Shown here in pieces: positions 24,431 through 33,614 of a stretch of 64,000 nt of DNA (position 1 is the stretch's first letter; each line of letters opens with the position of its first letter). Origin of the DNA: Pseudotabrizicola sediminis (lineage in GTDB: Bacteria > Pseudomonadota > Alphaproteobacteria > Rhodobacterales > Rhodobacteraceae); the NCBI RefSeq assembly GCF_004745575.1, contig NZ_RPEM01000007.1:1-64000 (forward strand). The letters are read 5' to 3'. Both the position numbers and the translations under genes were made by a program. Below the pieces are notes generated by a model, which searched no databases, was not told the origin of the DNA, and saw nothing but the letters and a program-made list of their open reading frames with translations.

Positions 24431-25832
24431 ACGCCTGACCCGCAGCGCCCCTGCCGTTCCTGTCGGTATCGTCCACCTTGGCCTTGGCGCGTTTTTCCGG
24501 GCCCATGGCGCGGTTTACATCGAAGAGGCGATGTCGGCCTCGGGTGGCGACTGGGGCATTCTGGGCGTGTCGCTGCAATCGGCCACCATGCGCGACCAGC
24601 TGACCCCGCAGGGCGGCACCTATATGGCGTTGGAGCTGGGGCCGGAAGGCGAGACGCTGCGCCATGTGCAATCGGTCCAAGGTGTGCTGGTGGCCCGAGA
24701 GGATGCGCAGGCGGTGCTGGAGGCGATGGCGGATCCGGGCGTGCGCATCGTCAGCCTGACGGTGACGGAAAAGGGCTATTGCCATGAGCCTTCGACCGGT
24801 CGGCTGAACGACCAGCATCCCGATATCGTCCATGATCTGAGCCACCCGCTGCCCGTCTCGGCCCCCGGCTATCTGGTGCGTGCGCTTGCGCTGCGTCTGT
24901 CGCGCGGCCTGCCCCCCTTTACCGTGCTGACCTGCGACAACCTGCCCAACAACGGCCATGTCGTGCGCGGCGTGGTGCTGGATCTGGCGCATGCGATTGA
25001 TCCTGCCCTTGCCGCGTGGATCGAGGCCGAGGGGAAGTTCCCGTCAACCATGGTCGACCGCATCGTTCCCGCGACTAAGCCCGAAGACATCGCTCGGGTG
25101 GAGGCGCTGATCGGCGCGCATGATGCCGCCCCGGTGATGCACGAACCCTTCCGGCAATGGGTGGTCGAGGATGATTTCGTGGGCGGTCTGCGCCCCGATC
25201 TGGGCGCGGCAGGTGTGCAACTGGTGCGCGATGTGACTGAATTCGAGCATATGAAGCTGCGCATGCTCAACGGGACCCATTCGTCGCTGGCCTATCTGGG
25301 CTATCTGTCAGGGCATGAAACCATTGCCGATTGCATGACCGACCCGGTGCTTGACCGGTTCGTGCAACACCTGTGGGCGGCAGAGATCATCCCCGCCCTG
25401 ACCCCGCCCGAAGGCGTCAGCCTGTCCGAATATGCTCAGGCCCTGCGGGCGCGCTATGCCAACCCCGGCATCCGCCACCGCACCTGGCAGATCGCGATGG
25501 ATGGCAGCCAGAAACTGCCCCAGCGCATCCTTGGCACGCTGGAGACCAACTTGGCCGCAAACCGCCCCTGCCCCGGCCTGATGCTCGCTGTCGCCGCCTG
25601 GATGATTTATGTGCGCGGCACCGATCTGGCCGGTCAGCCGATAGAGGTCAAAGATCCGCTTGCCCCACGCCTGCGCGAAGCCGCCACCAGCGCCGATCCG
25701 GTGGGTGCCCTGCTGGCGCTGCGCGAAGTGTTCCCGCAGGATCTGGCGGCCCGGCTGTCCGAACCTCTGCGCAAGGCCTGTTCCGATTTGTCGGCTCTGG
25801 GGGCCAAAGACGCGATGCAAGCCCGGCTGTAA
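24402..25832 (+). CDS. uxuB: Fructuronate reductase (mannitol dehydrogenase family)
   Basis: This long-chain polyol dehydrogenase starts with a Rossmann segment, IVHLGLGAFFRAHGAVY. It carries TVTEKGY, TCDNLPNNGH, FPSTMVDRIVP and KLRMLNGTHSSLAYLGYL, where the Lys serves in catalysis in this family. UxuB reduces D-fructuronate to D-mannonate. The frame opens inside kduD. Starts at ATG 24402, ATG 24408 or TTG 24420 are all possible, and the TTG lies five bases after GGAGG, which makes it credible. UxuA (mannonate dehydratase) is absent from the window. Confidence 0.9.
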   Translation: MLMEAGLPAERLTRSAPAVPVGIVHLGLGAFFRAHGAVYIEEAMSASGGDWGILGVSLQSATMRDQLTPQGGTYMALELGPEGETLRHVQSVQGVLVAREDAQAVLEAMADPGVRIVSLTVTEKGYCHEPSTGRLNDQHPDIVHDLSHPLPVSAPGYLVRALALRLSRGLPPFTVLTCDNLPNNGHVVRGVVLDLAHAIDPALAAWIEAEGKFPSTMVDRIVPATKPEDIARVEALIGAHDAAPVMHEPFRQWVVEDDFVGGLRPDLGAAGVQLVRDVTEFEHMKLRMLNGTHSSLAYLGYLSGHETIADCMTDPVLDRFVQHLWAAEIIPALTPPEGVSLSEYAQALRARYANPGIRHRTWQIAMDGSQKLPQRILGTLETNLAANRPCPGLMLAVAAWMIYVRGTDLAGQPIEVKDPLAPRLREAATSADPVGALLALREVFPQDLAARLSEPLRKACSDLSALGAKDAMQARL

Positions 25833-25839
25833 CTGTCAG

Positions 25840-25860
25840 GCGGGCGCCAGCCGCGCCCGC
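25840..25860 (+). terminator. Hairpin after uxuB
   Basis: GCGGGCGC (25840-25847) pairs with GCGCCCGC (25853-25860) around a 5-base loop, 8 bp after the uxuB stop. A short TTGCCCCCTTT follows. It probably ends the uronate operon. Confidence 0.45.
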
Positions 25861-25894
25861 TTGCCCCCTTTCTGACCGCTTCAGAAATGATGGC

Positions 25895-25927
25895 TTTTCG
25901 TCAGATTGACCAGTCATTTTTCGTCAG
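25895..25927. promoter_or_regulatory. Direct repeat TTTTCGTCAG before the inositol operon
   Basis: TTTTCGTCAG occurs at 25895-25904 and 25918-25927, 23 bp apart, with TTGACC between them at 25906-25911 as a possible -35 element. The 185-bp gap between uxuB and the SDR gene is the only sizeable gap in this block, so the operon promoter must lie here. The repeats are candidate operator half-sites. Confidence 0.45.
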
Positions 25928-26017
25928 GAATGACGCATAGCACCGCCTGACCCGTTGACCGGGCCGCCGGTCTGGCACAAGGTCCGCGCAACCCGCAGCA
26001 GGGAGGCCGCGCGTGAC

Positions 26018-26785
26018 ATGACCCCACATAGCAACACCACAGCGCTGATCTTTGGCGGCACGCAGGGCCTTGGTCTTGCCATTGCCGAGCGTCTGCGCGC
26101 CGAGGGCTGCACCCGTATGGTGCTGGCCGCGCGTGACCCTGACAAGGGGGCTGCGGCAGCGGCCCAACTGGGCGCAACGTTCCTGCCGTGCGATCTGGCC
26201 GATGCCGCATCGGTCATCGCCTGCGTTGATCAGGCGGCAGCCCTGATGGGCTCGGTCAACGCGCTGTGCCTGTCGGCCGCGTCAACCGACCGGGGTTCGA
26301 TCTTGGACACGGCGCCGGAAGCCTTTGACCGCATGTTCGCGATCAACACCAAGGGGCCGTTCTTTGCCATCCAGCGCGTGGCGCAACTGGCAAAAGCCGC
26401 ACAGCACCCGGCCAGCATCGTTACCATCCTGTCGATGTCGGCCCATGTCGGGCAATCATTCCTGACGCCCTATTCTGCCTCCAAGGCCGCGCTGTCGAAC
26501 ATCACCAAAAACACCGCCAATGCCCTGCGCCACGACCGCATTCGCGCCAATGGCATCAATTGCGGCTGGATGGACACGCCCGGCGAAGACGCAATCCAAC
26601 GCAGCCACCACGGGTCCACCGATGGCTGGCTGGAACGGGCCGAGGCGGCGCAACCCTTTGGCATGCTGGTAAAACCCGCCCATGTGGCCGGACTTGCCGC
26701 CTATATGCTGGGCCCGCAATCCGGTGTGATGACGGGCTCCATCGTTGATTTTGATCAGAACGTCTCTGGCGCATCGCCCGAGTAG
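26018..26785 (+). CDS. SDR-family oxidoreductase, first gene of the inositol operon
   Basis: The product of about 255 residues has a nucleotide-binding loop GGTQGLGLAIAE, an unusual CLSAA in place of NNAG, a catalytic Ser in ILSMSAH and YSASK. GGGAGG precedes the ATG at 26018. It starts the operon ahead of iolG by 11 bp. Its substrate may be an inositol isomer or keto-inositol, but sequence alone does not show this. Confidence 0.85.
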   Translation: MTPHSNTTALIFGGTQGLGLAIAERLRAEGCTRMVLAARDPDKGAAAAAQLGATFLPCDLADAASVIACVDQAAALMGSVNALCLSAASTDRGSILDTAPEAFDRMFAINTKGPFFAIQRVAQLAKAAQHPASIVTILSMSAHVGQSFLTPYSASKAALSNITKNTANALRHDRIRANGINCGWMDTPGEDAIQRSHHGSTDGWLERAEAAQPFGMLVKPAHVAGLAAYMLGPQSGVMTGSIVDFDQNVSGASPE

Positions 26786-26796
26786 AAAGGACCATC

Positions 26797-27798
26797 ATGA
26801 CCGTCAGATTCGCAATTCTGGGCGCAGGCCGCATCGGCAAGGTGCACGCAGGGGCCGTCGCCTCGGTGCCCGGCGCCACGCTGGTTGCCATTGCCGACCC
26901 GATGCCAGACGCCGCCCAAGCCATCAAGGACGCCTATGGCTGCGATATCCGCAGCATCGACGCCATCGAAGGCTCTGCCGATGTCGATGCTGTGGTGATC
27001 TGCACCCCCACCGACACGCACGCCGACCTGATCGAGCGCTTTGTCCGGGCCGGAAAAGCCGTGTTCTGCGAAAAGCCGGTCGATCTGTCGCTGGACCGGG
27101 TCAAGGATTGCATCGCCACGGTCGAGGCCGCCAAGGGCACGCTGATGGTCGGCTTCAACCGGCGGTTTGACCCCGATTTCATGGCCGTAAAGGCCGCCAT
27201 CGATGCGGGCCGCGTCGGCCGCGTCGAAATGGTCACCATCACCAGCCGCGACCCCGGCGCACCGCCGCCCGAATACATCACCCGGTCGGGCGGCATGTTC
27301 CGCGACATGACGATCCATGACTTCGACATTGCTCGCTGGTTGCTGGGGGAAGAGGTCACGGAAGTCTTCGCTTCGGCGTCCGTGCTGGTCGACAAGCGCA
27401 TCGGCGAGCTGGGGGATTTCGATTCTGCCAACGTCATCCTGCGCACCGCGTCGGGCACGCAGGCCATCATCACCAACACCCGCCGCGCCGCCTATGGCTA
27501 CGATCAGCGGATTGAGGTGCTGGGGTCAGACGGGATGGCGGCGGCGGAAAACCATGGGGAGAACCGGATCACGCTGGCCGACAAGGCTGGCTTTCACTCC
27601 GCCCCGCTGCTCAACTTCTTCATGTCGCGCTACACCGCCGCCTATGCCAATGAAATCGCGGCCTTTGTCGCCGCCGTCGCAGATGGCGCACCCACGCCCA
27701 CCACCGGCCATGACGGGCTGATGGCGCTTGCCCTTGCCGAAGCCGCGCTGAAATCCATCGCGACCGGGCGCATGGTCAAGGTGTCAGAGGTATTGTGA
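26797..27798 (+). CDS. iolG: Inositol 2-dehydrogenase
   Basis: A Gfo/Idh/MocA-family oxidoreductase of 333 residues has the Rossmann motif AILGAGRIGKVHA and the EKP motif at 92-94 (CEKPVDLS), whose Lys is catalytic. Further motifs are GFNRRFDPDF and the dihydrodipicolinate-reductase-like GGMFRDMTIHDFDIARWL with the conserved DxxxH-type residues. IolG oxidises myo-inositol to scyllo-inosose with NAD+. The stop overlaps the iolC start (TGATG). scyllo-Inositol specificity is also possible. Confidence 0.94.
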   Translation: MTVRFAILGAGRIGKVHAGAVASVPGATLVAIADPMPDAAQAIKDAYGCDIRSIDAIEGSADVDAVVICTPTDTHADLIERFVRAGKAVFCEKPVDLSLDRVKDCIATVEAAKGTLMVGFNRRFDPDFMAVKAAIDAGRVGRVEMVTITSRDPGAPPPEYITRSGGMFRDMTIHDFDIARWLLGEEVTEVFASASVLVDKRIGELGDFDSANVILRTASGTQAIITNTRRAAYGYDQRIEVLGSDGMAAAENHGENRITLADKAGFHSAPLLNFFMSRYTAAYANEIAAFVAAVADGAPTPTTGHDGLMALALAEAALKSIATGRMVKVSEVL

Positions 27799-29696
27799 TG
27801 CGGGATCTTGACCTCATCACCATCGGCCGGTCGTCGGTCGACCTGTACGGCGCACAAGTCGGCGGGCGGCTGGAAGATATGGCCAGCTTTCAGAAATACA
27901 TTGGTGGCAGCCCCACCAACATGTCGGTGGGCACCGCGCGTCTGGGGCTGAAATCGGCGCTGCTGACCCGGGTGGGCGATGAGCACATGGGCCGCTTCAT
28001 CCGCGAACAGCTGGTGCGGGAAGGGGTTTGTGTCGATGGAGTCAAGACTGACCCCGAACGGCTGACCGCCTTGGTGCTGCTGGGGATACGGGACGAGCAC
28101 CGCTTTCCGCTGATCTTCTACCGCGAAAACTGCGCCGATATGGCGCTGTGCGAGGATGATGTTGATCCGGCCTTCATCGCCCGCGCCCGTGCCATTGTCG
28201 CCACCGGCACCCACCTGTCGCACCCGCGCACCGAAGCCGCCGTGATGAAGGCCCTGCATCTGGCCCGCGCCAATGGCGCACAGACCGCGCTGGATATCGA
28301 CTACCGCCCCAACCTGTGGGGGCTTGCGGGGCATGGCGACGGCGAAAGCCGGTTCATCGAATCCGCGGCCGTGACTGCCAAGCTGCAAGCCACGCTGCAC
28401 CTGTTCGACCTGATCGTTGGCACCGAAGAGGAATTCCACATCGCCGGAGGGAGCACCGACACCATCGCCGCCCTGCGCGCCGTGCGGGCAGGGAGTGGCG
28501 CCACGCTGGTCTGCAAACGCGGGCCGATGGGGGCTGTGGCCTTCACCGGTGCCGTCCCCGACAGCCTGGATGAGGGCGAAGCCGGTCCTGGCTTCCCGAT
28601 CGAAGTGTTCAATGTGCTGGGCGCAGGCGACGGCTTCATGTCCGGCCTGCTGAAAGGCTGGCTGGATGGCGAGGCCTGGCCCGTCGCGCTGAAATACGCC
28701 AATGCCTGCGGGGCCTTTGCGGTGTCGCGGCATGGCTGCGCCCCGGCCTATCCATCATGGGAGGAGATGCAGTTCTTCTTTGCGCGTGGCGTGGTCAACC
28801 CGGCCCTGCGTCACGACCAGCCGCTGGAACAGATCCACTGGTCCACCAACCGCACGGGCGACTGGCCGGAGATGCGGGTCTTTGCCTTTGACCACCGGAT
28901 GCAGCTGGAAGCCCTGCCGGGAGCCAATCCCGAAAAGATCGGCGCTTTCAAGGAATTGTGTCTCAAAGCTGCGACGCAGGCTCAACAGGGCCGCCCCGGT
29001 TATGGCATCCTGTGCGACAACCGTCTGGGCCGCGATGCGCTGCATGCGGCGGCTGAAACCGGCTTGTGGATCGGCCGCCCGGTCGAATGGCCCGGATCAC
29101 GCCCGCTGACGCTTGAACCAGAACTTGGCCCCGATTTCGGCGGGCTGTCGGAATGGCCGCTGGCCCATGTGGTCAAGGTGCTGTGCTTTTACCACCCCGA
29201 CGACACAGCTGACATAAAGGCCGAACAAGAGGCCACCGTCACCCGCCTGTTCCACGCCGCCCGCCGCAACCGGCTGGAGTTTTTGCTGGAGGTGATCCCG
29301 TCCAAGGCAGGGCCGGTGACCGACCAGACCACCGCTCAGGTGATCCAGCGGTTCTACGACATTGGCATCTTCCCTGACTGGTGGAAGCTGGAACCGATGC
29401 AGTCGGAAGCCGGATGGCAGGCCGCCGTTGACGCCATCACCCGCAACGATGCCCACACGCGCGGCATCGTGGTTCTGGGGCTGGGGGAGTCGGAAGACGC
29501 CCTTGCCGCCAGCTTTGCCGCCGCCGCAAAGTTCGATCTGGTCAAGGGCTTTGCCGTTGGCCGCACCATCTTTGCCGAAGCCGCCGAGGGCTACATGGCG
29601 GGCTCGATCTCCGCAGACACGGCGGTCGAGATGATGGCCGCAACCTATACCCGGCTGTGCACCCTGTGGGATGCACAGCGCGCCGCGAAAGGATAG
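27798..29696 (+). CDS. iolC: 5-dehydro-2-deoxygluconokinase fused to DUF2090 domain
   Basis: Residues 1 to about 325 are a PfkB sugar kinase (GGSPTNMSVGTARLG at 36-50; catalytic VLGAGDGFMSG with GAGD at 275-278). Residues about 340-632 are a DUF2090 domain (FAFDHRMQLEALPG, LEFLLEVIPS, GIFPDWWKLEP), an aldolase-like barrel. IolC phosphorylates 5-dehydro-2-deoxygluconate. The fused domain probably supplies the IolJ aldolase step, giving malonate semialdehyde and dihydroxyacetone phosphate, and no separate iolJ is present. The fusion is a known arrangement in Proteobacteria. Confidence 0.94.
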   Translation: MRDLDLITIGRSSVDLYGAQVGGRLEDMASFQKYIGGSPTNMSVGTARLGLKSALLTRVGDEHMGRFIREQLVREGVCVDGVKTDPERLTALVLLGIRDEHRFPLIFYRENCADMALCEDDVDPAFIARARAIVATGTHLSHPRTEAAVMKALHLARANGAQTALDIDYRPNLWGLAGHGDGESRFIESAAVTAKLQATLHLFDLIVGTEEEFHIAGGSTDTIAALRAVRAGSGATLVCKRGPMGAVAFTGAVPDSLDEGEAGPGFPIEVFNVLGAGDGFMSGLLKGWLDGEAWPVALKYANACGAFAVSRHGCAPAYPSWEEMQFFFARGVVNPALRHDQPLEQIHWSTNRTGDWPEMRVFAFDHRMQLEALPGANPEKIGAFKELCLKAATQAQQGRPGYGILCDNRLGRDALHAAAETGLWIGRPVEWPGSRPLTLEPELGPDFGGLSEWPLAHVVKVLCFYHPDDTADIKAEQEATVTRLFHAARRNRLEFLLEVIPSKAGPVTDQTTAQVIQRFYDIGIFPDWWKLEPMQSEAGWQAAVDAITRNDAHTRGIVVLGLGESEDALAASFAAAAKFDLVKGFAVGRTIFAEAAEGYMAGSISADTAVEMMAATYTRLCTLWDAQRAAKG

Positions 29697-29699
29697 CCG

Positions 29700-31523
29700 A
29701 TGGCCACGATCCGACTGACCGCCGCTCAGGCGATGATGCGCTACCTTGCCGCGCAGATGAATGATGAGGGTCAGACCTATCTGGCCGGATGCTGGGCGAT
29801 CTTTGGCCATGGCAATGTGGCTGGCATTGGTGAGGCATTGCACGGCATCAAGGACACCTGGCCCACATGGCGCGGCCAGAACGAACAGTCGATGGCCCAT
29901 ACCGCCATCGCCTATGCCAAGCAGATGCGCCGCACCCGGGCGATGGCCATCACCTCCTCCATCGGGCCGGGGGCGCTGAACATGGTCACCGCCGCCGCTC
30001 TGGCGCATGTGAACCGCCTGCCGGTGCTGCTGATCCCCGGTGATGTGTTTGCGGGCCGCGGCCCTGACCCGGTGCTGCAACAGATCGAGGATACCACTGA
30101 CGGCACCGCATCCGTCAACGATTGCTTCCGCCCGGTCAGCCGCTATTTCGACCGGATCACCCGGCCCGAGCAGTTGCTGACCGCCCTGCCCCGTGCAATG
30201 CGCACCATGACCGACCCGGCAGAGTGCGGCCCGGTGACGCTGTCGTTCTGTCAGGACGTGCAGGCCGAAGCCTTTGACTGGCCCGAGGCGTTTTTTGCGC
30301 GACGCGTCTGGCGTATCCGCCGCCCGCATCCCGACCCGGTGGAATTGGACCACATAGCCGCCTTGATCCGCGCCGCACAGCGCCCGGTGATCATCGCAGG
30401 CGGTGGTGTGCATTTTTCCGGCGCGGATGCCGCCCTTGCCGAATTTGCGCAGCGCTTTGACATTCCCGTGGTTGAAACGCAGGCCGGCAAATCGGCGCTG
30501 CCATGGGACCATCCGCTGAACTTCGGCCCGGTCGGCGTGACCGGGGCCAGCAGCGCCAATGCGGTGTGCGAGGATGCCGACCTGATCCTTGGCGTCGGCA
30601 CACGGTTTCAGGACTTCACCACCGGATCATGGGCCTTGTTCAAGAACAAGGACCGCAAACTGGTATCGATCAACGTGGCGGCCTATGACGCGATGAAGCA
30701 TGGGGCCGAACCGCTGTGCGCCGATGCGCTTGTGGCCTTGCAGCAGTTGCAGGTCGCACTAGCCGATCACCGCTGCCCTGCCCCGCCCGCCGGTCTGAAA
30801 GCCGCATGGTTCGCCGCCGTGGACCCGCTGACCGACGTGCCCGGCGATGCAAATGCCCTGCCGACCGACCAGCAAGTCATCGGCGCGGTACAGCGCGCGG
30901 GCCACATGGAAACCGTGGTGATGTGCGCCGCAGGCACAATGCCGGGTGAATTGCACAAGCTGTGGAAAGCCCCGAAACAGGGGGCTTATCACATGGAATA
31001 CGGCTTTTCCTGCATGGGCTATGAAATCGCCGGGGCCATCGGCATCAAGATGGCCCAGCCAGAGCGGGACGTGATCTGCATGGTCGGCGATGGCAGCTAC
31101 ATGATGATGAATTCGGAAATGGCCACCGCCGCGATGATGGGCGTGCATTTCACCACCGTCATCACCGACAACCGGGGCTATGGCTGCATCAACCGGCTGC
31201 AAATGGGCACCGGCGGGGCAGAGTTCAACAATCTCTACGCCCATGCCAACATCACCAACGCGCCCCGCATCGACTTTGCCGCCCATGCGGGGGCGATGGG
31301 GGCCACCTCGGTCAAGGTTGCCAGCATTGCCGAGCTGGAAACCGCCCTCACCCGTCGTGACCAGATCGGCGGTCCCTATGTGATCGTCATCGACACCGAT
31401 CCCTATCCCAGCACCCCGCATGGCGGCCACTGGTGGGAGGTGTCGGTGCCCGAGGTCAGCACAAGATCGCAGGTGAACGACGCCCGCGTACAATATGAAA
31501 CCCAACGGAAAGACCAAGCATGA
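29700..31523 (+). CDS. iolD: 3D-(3,5/4)-trihydroxycyclohexane-1,2-dione hydrolase
   Basis: This ThDP-dependent enzyme of 607 residues has the catalytic Glu62 (WRGQNEQSMAHTA), SSIGPGALNMVTAAA, a central domain, and the ThDP/Mg motif VGDGSYMMMNSEMATA with the following NRGYGCINRLQ. IolD hydrolytically opens the diketo-inositol ring to 5-deoxyglucuronate. It starts 4 bp after the iolC stop and overlaps iolE (ATGA), so it lies in a fully coupled operon. Confidence 0.96.
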   Translation: MATIRLTAAQAMMRYLAAQMNDEGQTYLAGCWAIFGHGNVAGIGEALHGIKDTWPTWRGQNEQSMAHTAIAYAKQMRRTRAMAITSSIGPGALNMVTAAALAHVNRLPVLLIPGDVFAGRGPDPVLQQIEDTTDGTASVNDCFRPVSRYFDRITRPEQLLTALPRAMRTMTDPAECGPVTLSFCQDVQAEAFDWPEAFFARRVWRIRRPHPDPVELDHIAALIRAAQRPVIIAGGGVHFSGADAALAEFAQRFDIPVVETQAGKSALPWDHPLNFGPVGVTGASSANAVCEDADLILGVGTRFQDFTTGSWALFKNKDRKLVSINVAAYDAMKHGAEPLCADALVALQQLQVALADHRCPAPPAGLKAAWFAAVDPLTDVPGDANALPTDQQVIGAVQRAGHMETVVMCAAGTMPGELHKLWKAPKQGAYHMEYGFSCMGYEIAGAIGIKMAQPERDVICMVGDGSYMMMNSEMATAAMMGVHFTTVITDNRGYGCINRLQMGTGGAEFNNLYAHANITNAPRIDFAAHAGAMGATSVKVASIAELETALTRRDQIGGPYVIVIDTDPYPSTPHGGHWWEVSVPEVSTRSQVNDARVQYETQRKDQA

Positions 31524-32413
31524 TCCGCTTTGGAACCAACCCCATCGCCTGGGCCAATGATGATGACCAAAGCATCGGGGCCGACATTCCCACCGCCCGC
31601 ATTCTGGACGAGGCGGGTCGCCAGATCGGCTTTGACGGCATCGAGAACGGCCACCGCTGGCCAGACGACCCCGAAGCCTTGCGCGCGCTGCTGGCAGAAT
31701 ATGGCCTCACCTTCATCTCGGGCTGGTATTCCACCAACCTGCTGCTGCATTCGGTGGAAGACGAGGTCAAAGCCTGTCAGGCGCATCTGGCCAAGCTGAA
31801 GCACAATGATTGTCAGGTGATGATCGTCTGTGAAACCTCGAACGCGATCCACGGGGCAGTCGTGGCGGTGAATGACCGCCCACGGTTGACCGACGCCGAG
31901 ATGGAGGCGTTTGGCACCAAGCTGGAGGCGTTTGCCGCCTATCTGGCAAGCGAAGGCATCACGCTGGTCTACCATCACCACATGGGCACCATCGTGGAAT
32001 CGCCGGATGAAATCGACGCGCTGATGGCCGCCACCGGCCCGCACACGCATCTGCTGTTCGATGCCGGGCACTGCGCCTTTGGTGGTGGTGATCCGGTGGC
32101 GGTGCTGACGCGCCATGCCGCGCGCGTGCGCCATTTCCACGCCAAGAACATCCGCCCCGCCGTTACCTCTCGGGTGCGGAGCGAAGGCCTTTCCTTCCTG
32201 CAAGGCGTGCTGGCCGGGGCCTTTACCGTGCCCGGCGATCAGGAGGGCGGCGTGGATTTCGCCCCGCTTTTGCAGATTTTGGCCGATGTGGGTTATGATG
32301 GCTGGATCGTGATCGAGGCGGAACAAGACCCGACCCAACGCAACCCCCTGCTGTATCAGACGCTGGGGCTGGCGACGCTGAAGCGGCTGTCAAAGCAAGC
32401 CGGGTTGATCTGA
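31520..32413 (+). CDS. iolE: Myo-inosose-2 dehydratase
   Basis: A xylose-isomerase-like TIM barrel of 297 residues has metal and substrate residues in GFDGIENGHRWP, YHHHMGT, LLFDAGHCAFGGGDP, RVRHFHAKNIRP and GWIVIEAEQDP. IolE dehydrates scyllo-inosose to the diketone used by IolD. The ATG overlaps the iolD stop. Confidence 0.95.
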   Translation: MIRFGTNPIAWANDDDQSIGADIPTARILDEAGRQIGFDGIENGHRWPDDPEALRALLAEYGLTFISGWYSTNLLLHSVEDEVKACQAHLAKLKHNDCQVMIVCETSNAIHGAVVAVNDRPRLTDAEMEAFGTKLEAFAAYLASEGITLVYHHHMGTIVESPDEIDALMAATGPHTHLLFDAGHCAFGGGDPVAVLTRHAARVRHFHAKNIRPAVTSRVRSEGLSFLQGVLAGAFTVPGDQEGGVDFAPLLQILADVGYDGWIVIEAEQDPTQRNPLLYQTLGLATLKRLSKQAGLI

Positions 32414-32460
32414 GGTAGGCGGCGGAGGGGCCCCCGATGTGTGGCCCTCTCCGCTGTCGT

Positions 32461-32486
32461 CCCCCGGAGTATTTTGGAAAGGTACA
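32461..32486 (+). repeat. GGGATATTT-type intergenic element (copy 2, diverged)
   Basis: CCCCCGGAGTATTTTGGAAA lies in the iolE-iolB gap and resembles the CCCCGGGATATTT elements at 20669, 46101 and 51303. It ends a few bases before the iolB start, and its GGAAAGG part probably serves as ribosome site. Confidence 0.45.
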
Positions 32487-32488
32487 AG

Positions 32489-33295
32489 ATGAGCAAGCTG
32501 TTGATAAAGCCCCAGGGCGCTGCAGGCAAAGTGCATGACATAACCCCCGAAAGCGCAGGCTGGGGCTATGTCGGGTTTCAGCTTTACCGGCTGGAGGCGG
32601 GTGAGACCGCCAGCGGTTCGCTGGGCGACCGCGAGGCGATCTTTGTCTTTGTCGAAGGCAAGGGCCAGTTTTCCGGCGGCGGGCAGGACTGGGGCGTGCG
32701 CGGCGACCGGATGGATGTGTTTGAAAAGACCCCGCCACATTGCATCTACCTGCCCGATGGCTCTGACTGGGCCGTCACGGCCACTTCCCGGCTGACGCTG
32801 GCCGTCTGCACCGCACCGGGGGCTGGCGGCCATGCTGCCGCGTCCATCGGGCCTAAGGATGTGCCACAGCTGACACGCGGCAAGGGCACCAACACCCGCC
32901 ATATCAACGCCATCGCGATGGAAGAGCGCGATGTGGCCGACAGCCTGCTGGTGACCGAGGTCTTCACCCCGGCAGGCCATTGGTCCAGCTATCCGCCGCA
33001 CCGGCATGACGAAGACAGCTTTCCCCACATGACCTATCTGGAGGAAACCTATTACCACCGCCTGAACCCGGCGCAGGGCTTTGGCATCCAGCGGGTGTTC
33101 ACCGAAGACGGCAGTTTGGATGAGACCATGGCGGTGGCAGACGGCGACGTGGTGCTGGTGCCAAAGGGCCATCACCCCTGCGGCGCGCCCTATGGGTATG
33201 AGATGTATTACCTTAACGTCATGGGCGGCCCGCTGCGCAAATGGCGGTTCCAGAACCACCCTGACCATGACTGGATTGCGAAACGCGACGCCTGA
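32489..33295 (+). CDS. iolB: 5-deoxy-glucuronate isomerase
   Basis: The 268-residue bicupin has HRHDED metal ligands in SYPPHRHDEDSFPH, then LEETYYHRLNPAQGFGIQRVFTEDGSLDE and VPKGHHPCGAPYGYEMYYLNVMGG, all typical of IolB. It isomerises 5-deoxyglucuronate to 5-dehydro-2-deoxygluconate, the IolC substrate. It is the last gene of the operon; iolA and a transporter are not here. Confidence 0.95.
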   Translation: MSKLLIKPQGAAGKVHDITPESAGWGYVGFQLYRLEAGETASGSLGDREAIFVFVEGKGQFSGGGQDWGVRGDRMDVFEKTPPHCIYLPDGSDWAVTATSRLTLAVCTAPGAGGHAAASIGPKDVPQLTRGKGTNTRHINAIAMEERDVADSLLVTEVFTPAGHWSSYPPHRHDEDSFPHMTYLEETYYHRLNPAQGFGIQRVFTEDGSLDETMAVADGDVVLVPKGHHPCGAPYGYEMYYLNVMGGPLRKWRFQNHPDHDWIAKRDA

Positions 33296-33304
33296 GATGG
33301 GGAA

Positions 33305-33380
<76 letters not shown>

Positions 33381-33480
33381 GACTTGCGCTCGTTTAACGC
33401 CTTGTCGCGCCGCTATCAAGCCTGCTTTTGGGGTGACTTTGTGGGCACGTGCCGGGGGGTCGCACCACGTTCCGAAATAC

Positions 33481-33512
33481 AAAAAGGCGATCCCTTAAAG
33501 GATCGCCTTTTT
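33481..33512. terminator. Rho-independent terminator after tRNA-Val(CAC)
   Basis: AAAAAGGCGATCC (33481-33493) and GGATCGCCTTTTT (33500-33512) pair perfectly over 13 bp with a 6-base loop and T-tracts on both strands. It lies 16 bp downstream of the minus-strand tRNA-Val(CAC). Confidence 0.85.
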
Positions 33513-33527
33513 GGAAAAGCGGAAGAA

Positions 33528-33602
33528 TGGTGGGCGATAACGGATTTGAACCGCTGACATCTTCGATGTGAACGAAGCGCTCTACCGCTGAGCTAATCGC
33601 CC
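33528..33602 (-). tRNA. tRNA-Val(CAC)
   Basis: The 75-nt cloverleaf has acceptor GGGCGAT/ATCGCCC, anticodon stem CTTCG/CGAAG with loop TTCACAT (anticodon CAC), and encoded CCA. It is very similar to the tRNA-Val(UAC) 150 bp away, consistent with duplication and divergence. Confidence 0.95.
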
Positions 33603-33614
33603 GATGGCAGCGTC

